Shown here in pieces: positions 60,954-64,000 of a DNA stretch of 64,000 nt (its first letter is position 1; each line of letters opens with the position of its first letter). The translations under genes were made by a program, and so were the position numbers. The notes below the pieces were generated by a model. That model was not told the origin of the DNA and ran no database searches. It was given only the letters and a program-made list of their open reading frames with translations. Origin of the DNA: Erythrobacter sp. (GTDB lineage Bacteria > Pseudomonadota > Alphaproteobacteria > Sphingomonadales > Sphingomonadaceae); NCBI GenBank assembly GCA_025698865.1, contig JAILWQ010000008.1, forward strand, positions 1-64,000. Direction: 5' to 3'.

Positions 60954-60995
60954 TTAAGTGGACGTTAGGGTTAACGAAACCTTTTCCGCCTAACG
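60954..60995. promoter_or_regulatory. Inverted repeat with a CtrA-like site before the virB operon
   Basis: CGTTAGG (60963-60969) and CCTAACG (60989-60995) form a 7-bp inverted repeat with a 19-base spacer. Overlapping it, TTAA-GTGGACG-TTAG (60954-60968) fits the CtrA pattern TTAA-N7-TTAA with one mismatch. It lies about 75 bp before the first secretion gene. The motif is short, so this remains a candidate. Confidence 0.35.
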
Positions 60996-61068
60996 GTGGA
61001 CCCTCATTCAGTTCCTTGTCACTCCGATGTCATGTATGGGAGGCAAAGGGGCCGGATTGGAGGGTCAG

Positions 61069-61704
61069 ATGATTCTAGGCGCGGGCCTGCGCACCACTCT
61101 GCTTGCTGGGATCGGCGTGATGGCCGGGCCGGCACAGGCCGATGTTCTTCAGATCGACCAGGGCGAGGCGCATTGGGTCGCCGGAGGAACCTCTGCGCCT
61201 GCCGTTGACGTGCCGACCGGCGCCATGAGCGCGGAACTGGTCCCCGAAGAAATTCCGGCCGACCTGATGGTTCCCGACCGGATGGTCGCCCAGCCGCATC
61301 TCCATGCGGCCGCTGTCCCGCAAGCTTACAAGGCCAAGATCGCCGAGCTTGCCGCGCGCTTCGATGTCAGCCCCTCGCTGCTCGAGGCCGTGGTCTGGCA
61401 GGAAAGCCGCTGGCGCGCCGATGCCGTCTCGCCGGTGGGCGCGCGCGGGCTCGCCCAGCTGATGCCCGGCACGGCGCGCGAACTGGGCGTCGATGCGAGC
61501 GATCCCTTCGCCAATCTCGAAGGCGGCGCGCGTTATCTTCGCGCCCAACTCGACCGGTTCGACGGCGATGTCGAAAAAGCGCTCGCCGCCTACAATGCAG
61601 GTCCGGGCCGGGTCGAGCGATCCGGCGGCGTACCCCGCATCCGCGAAACCCAGCTCTATGTCGCGGCCATCATGGGCCGCCTGTCCGATCATTCCCGGGA
61701 GTGA
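61069..61704 (+). CDS. virB1: Lytic transglycosylase, VirB1-like
   Basis: The peptidoglycan hydrolase that opens the wall for type IV secretion assembly. A signal sequence (GLRTTLLAGIGVMAGPAQA) precedes a C-terminal SLT domain with the catalytic Glu in AVVWQESRW, then GARGLAQLMPGTARELGV and AAYNAGPGRV. Length 211 from the ATG at 61069, with GGAGGG upstream; earlier in-frame starts lack a ribosome site. The stop overlaps a GTG of the next gene. Confidence 0.9.
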   Translation: MILGAGLRTTLLAGIGVMAGPAQADVLQIDQGEAHWVAGGTSAPAVDVPTGAMSAELVPEEIPADLMVPDRMVAQPHLHAAAVPQAYKAKIAELAARFDVSPSLLEAVVWQESRWRADAVSPVGARGLAQLMPGTARELGVDASDPFANLEGGARYLRAQLDRFDGDVEKALAAYNAGPGRVERSGGVPRIRETQLYVAAIMGRLSDHSRE

Positions 61705-61712
61705 AACCGAAT

Positions 61713-62018
61713 ATGCGTTCGTTGATCCGCGCCGCCTTTCTGGCGCTTCTTGCCTCTCCCACCGCCGCCTTCGCGCAGGCCGCGGCCGATCCCGCCGGTT
61801 CGGGCCCGATCGTCGCCGCGCTCGGCTGGTTGCAGGGCACTCTGCTGGGCAATGTCGCCACTGCGGTCGCGGTCATGGCAGTGGCCGCGGTCGGCTTCAT
61901 GATGCTGACCGGCCGGCTCAACTGGCGGTTCGGCGCGACCGTGATCATCGGGGTCTTCATCCTGTTCGGCGCCGCCTCGATCGTCGCCGGCATCCAGGGC
62001 GCGACCGCGGGGGTGTGA
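61713..62018 (+). CDS. virB2: Type IV secretion pilin-like VirB2/TrbC
   Basis: A 101-residue protein with a signal peptide (AAFLALLASPTAAFAQA) and two membrane helices (NVATAVAVMAVAAVGFMML and ATVIIGVFILFGAASIVAG), the layout of VirB2/TrbC pilins. It would form the pilus and part of the channel. ATG 61713 has GGGAG upstream; a GTG at 61701 overlapping the previous stop is an alternative. Next to virB3. Confidence 0.9.
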   Translation: MRSLIRAAFLALLASPTAAFAQAAADPAGSGPIVAALGWLQGTLLGNVATAVAVMAVAAVGFMMLTGRLNWRFGATVIIGVFILFGAASIVAGIQGATAGV

Positions 62019-62019
62019 T

Positions 62020-62304
62020 GTGACGCAGCTCGCCCGCCATCCCGTCCACCGTGCGCTGACCCGCCCGCAGATGTTCGCGGGCGTCACGTACAATTATTTC
62101 ATCATCAACGGGATGGTGACGACCGAGCTGTTCCTGATCACCGGCAGCTGGCTGGCGCTGCCCGCCGCGCTGGCGATCCACGGGGTGGGCTATTTCGCCT
62201 GCCTGCGCGAACCCCGGATCTTCGACCTGTGGATCACCAAGGTCTCCAAGTGCCCGCGCGTGCGGAACTACAATCGCTGGGGGTGCAACAGCTATGCCGC
62301 GTAA
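62020..62304 (+). CDS. virB3: Type IV secretion protein VirB3
   Basis: A 94-residue inner-membrane protein with two helices (the region TYNYFIINGMVTTELFLI and ALPAALAIHGVGYFACL) and the VirB3 start (HPVHRALTRPQMFAGV). It works with VirB4 at the base of the secretion channel. The start is a GTG one base after virB2, and the end overlaps virB4 by 11 bases, so the genes are coupled. Confidence 0.9.
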   Translation: MTQLARHPVHRALTRPQMFAGVTYNYFIINGMVTTELFLITGSWLALPAALAIHGVGYFACLREPRIFDLWITKVSKCPRVRNYNRWGCNSYAA

Positions 62305-64000
62305 CGCCAAGTGGAAGGGCGCGGCGGCCTGGGGTGCGAAGGAAGCGCGCGCCGGCGACCGCCTGCCCTATGCCCGCCTCGTCGACGAAAGCACGCTGCT
62401 GCTGCGCGACGGCAGCGTGATGACTGCCCTGCAAGTGCCCGGCCTGCTGTTCGAGACCGAGGACAGCGAGGCGCTGAACGCCCATGCCGCCACGCGCGAG
62501 GTCATGCTGCGCTCGACGCTCGATGCGCGCTTCGTGCTCTATCATCACGTGATCCGTCGCCGGGTCGAGGTCGATCTCGACGCCGAGTTCCCCGATCCGC
62601 TCAGCCGCCATATCGACGCGCGGTGGAAGGAACGGCTGGGTTCGGGATCGCTGTTCATCAACGACCAGTTCGTCACGCTGATCCGCCGCCCGGCGCGCGG
62701 CAAGGCGGGGCTGGTCGAGCGCGCGCAGAAGAAGCTCAGCCGGCGCGGGCAGGAGGTGGAAGCCGATCCCAAGGATTTGCGTTCGCTCCGCGCGGCGGCG
62801 CAGGGTCTGGTGGCCTCGCTCTCGGCCTACGGGGCTCAGGTACTGGGCGACTATGTCGGGCCGCAGGGCAGTGTGAACAACGAGATCCTCGAACTGCTCT
62901 CGGCGCTCTACAATGGCGAGATGCGCCCGGTGCGCAAGCCCGCGGACGAGGTCGATATCGGGCACATGCTGCCCTATCGCCGGGTCAGTTTCGGGATCGA
63001 CGCGATCGAGCAGCGCGGATCGGGCTCGCCCGATTTCTCCTCGATGCTCGGGCTCAAGGACTATCCCGAGGCGACCAGCCCGGGCCTGCTCGACGCGCTG
63101 CTGCGCCTGCCCTTCGAGATGGTGGTGAGCGAGAGCTACGCGCCGACCGAGCGCCAGACCGCGCGCGAGCGGATGGATCTCGCGATCCGCCGCCTGCGCA
63201 GCGCGGACGAGGAAGCCGCCGCCGAGCGCGCCGACATGCTTTCCGCGCGCGACGCGCTCGGCAATGGCGCGGTCGGTTTCGGCGACCATCACCTGACCGT
63301 CCTGGTGCGCGAGCGCGATCTCGCCAAGCTCGACGACGCGACCGCCGCCTGCGCCGCCGCGATCGCCGACACCGGCGCGATCGCCGTGCGCGAGGACACC
63401 AATCTCGAACCTGCCTTCTGGGGCCAGTTTCCGGGCAACGAAGGCTACCTCGTCCGCCGCGCGCTGATCTCCAGCGCCAACATGGCAAGCTTCGGCAGCC
63501 TGCACGGCTTCGCGCTGGGCCGGGCCGAGAACAACCACTGGGGCGAGGCGGTGACCCTGCTCCAGACCACCAGCTCGACGCCGTTCTTCTTCAACTTCCA
63601 CAATGGCGATCTCGGCAATTTCTCGGTCATCGGGCCGAGCGGGTCGGGCAAGACCGTGGTGATGAACTTCCTCGCCGCGCAGGCGCAGAAATTCAGGCCG
63701 CGCACCATCCTGTTCGACAAGGATCGCGGGGCGGAGCTGTTCGTGCGCGGGATCGGCGGCAATTACGACGCCATTCGCAGCGGCGAGCCGACCGGTTTCA
63801 ATCCGCTGAGCCTGCCCGAGACGCCGGGCAACAAGGCGTTCCTGCGCGACTGGCTCGGCGTGCTGCTGAAGGCCAGCGGCCCGGAGGAGGAAGCGACCAT
63901 CGCCGGCGCGGTCGATGCGGCCTACGCCAACGACGCCTCGCTGCGCCGCCTGCGCCATTTCCGCGAATTGCTGTCCGGCGCGCGCCGTCCGCAGCCCGGC
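62294..64000 (+). CDS. virB4: Type IV secretion ATPase VirB4 (cut by the window edge)
   Basis: The largest ATPase of the type IV secretion system; it drives pilus building and substrate transfer. The N-terminal half is the CagE/TrbE-like region (SLFINDQFVTLIRRP, QGSVNNEILELLSALYNGE). The Walker A GPSGSGKT lies at about residue 450, followed by ILFDKDRGAE. The ATG at 62294 lies within the end of virB3. About 569 codons are visible; the Walker B and C-terminus are beyond the window. Confidence 0.93.
   Translation, partial: MPRNAKWKGAAAWGAKEARAGDRLPYARLVDESTLLLRDGSVMTALQVPGLLFETEDSEALNAHAATREVMLRSTLDARFVLYHHVIRRRVEVDLDAEFPDPLSRHIDARWKERLGSGSLFINDQFVTLIRRPARGKAGLVERAQKKLSRRGQEVEADPKDLRSLRAAAQGLVASLSAYGAQVLGDYVGPQGSVNNEILELLSALYNGEMRPVRKPADEVDIGHMLPYRRVSFGIDAIEQRGSGSPDFSSMLGLKDYPEATSPGLLDALLRLPFEMVVSESYAPTERQTARERMDLAIRRLRSADEEAAAERADMLSARDALGNGAVGFGDHHLTVLVRERDLAKLDDATAACAAAIADTGAIAVREDTNLEPAFWGQFPGNEGYLVRRALISSANMASFGSLHGFALGRAENNHWGEAVTLLQTTSSTPFFFNFHNGDLGNFSVIGPSGSGKTVVMNFLAAQAQKFRPRTILFDKDRGAELFVRGIGGNYDAIRSGEPTGFNPLSLPETPGNKAFLRDWLGVLLKASGPEEEATIAGAVDAAYANDASLRRLRHFRELLSGARRPQPG

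Overview
The window is GC-rich chromosomal DNA of an alphaproteobacterium, most likely a sphingomonad of the Erythrobacteraceae. This is inferred from the protein families: an inactive dihydroorotase-like partner after pyrB, ChpT phosphotransferase, RpoH, several TonB-dependent receptors, a ParA / ribbon-helix-helix / SPOR group, and der followed by a DUF2721 gene. No 16S or marker search was possible.

Positions 1-19,364 are accessory or disturbed. They start with the end of an IS5-family element and a complete Mla-type lipid ABC transporter operon (mlaE, mlaF, mlaD, auxiliary lipoprotein). The next gene is cut off and joined to a rhuM fragment. Then come a sigma-region-4/coiled-coil protein and a gene cut by a full IS5-family element (5504-6351). 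From 6.4 to 9.0 kb lies a run of very small genes of unknown function. Five of its spacers share a repeat, and the genes downstream of these repeats all read on the minus strand. From 9.0 to 17.0 kb is a mobilizable integrated element: nucleotidyltransferase-HEPN protein, TraD, TraC, a Ti/RSF1010-type oriT, TraA relaxase-helicase, two overlapping tyrosine recombinases and a HigBA-like toxin-antitoxin pair. Two envelope proteins and a gene-poor stretch lead to tRNA-Val(CAC).

Positions 19,365-61,000 look like core chromosome: sppA, pyrB and its inactive partner, SPOR and ParA proteins, DUF418, bacterioferritin with its ferredoxin, der, tRNA-Leu(UAG), trigger factor, clpP, clpX, a zinc-type CDF exporter, mtgA, rpoH, an RluD-type pseudouridine synthase, a JAMM protease, chpT, an AmpD-like amidase, RNase P RNA, thiolase-like, nitronate monooxygenase-like and aldo/keto reductase genes, and three TonB-dependent receptors. 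Two genes carry an in-frame TGA: a tyrosine phosphatase after clpX, and a small membrane protein in the accessory region.

From about 61 kb to the end, a type IV secretion operon begins (virB1, virB2, virB3, virB4) and runs out of the window.

The most notable regulatory sequences are a long hairpin over the bfr ribosome binding site, Pho-box-like repeats upstream of a lipoprotein/TonB-receptor pair, and a Ti-type oriT. The cassette-like small-gene array at 6.7-9.0 kb is the best candidate for something undescribed.
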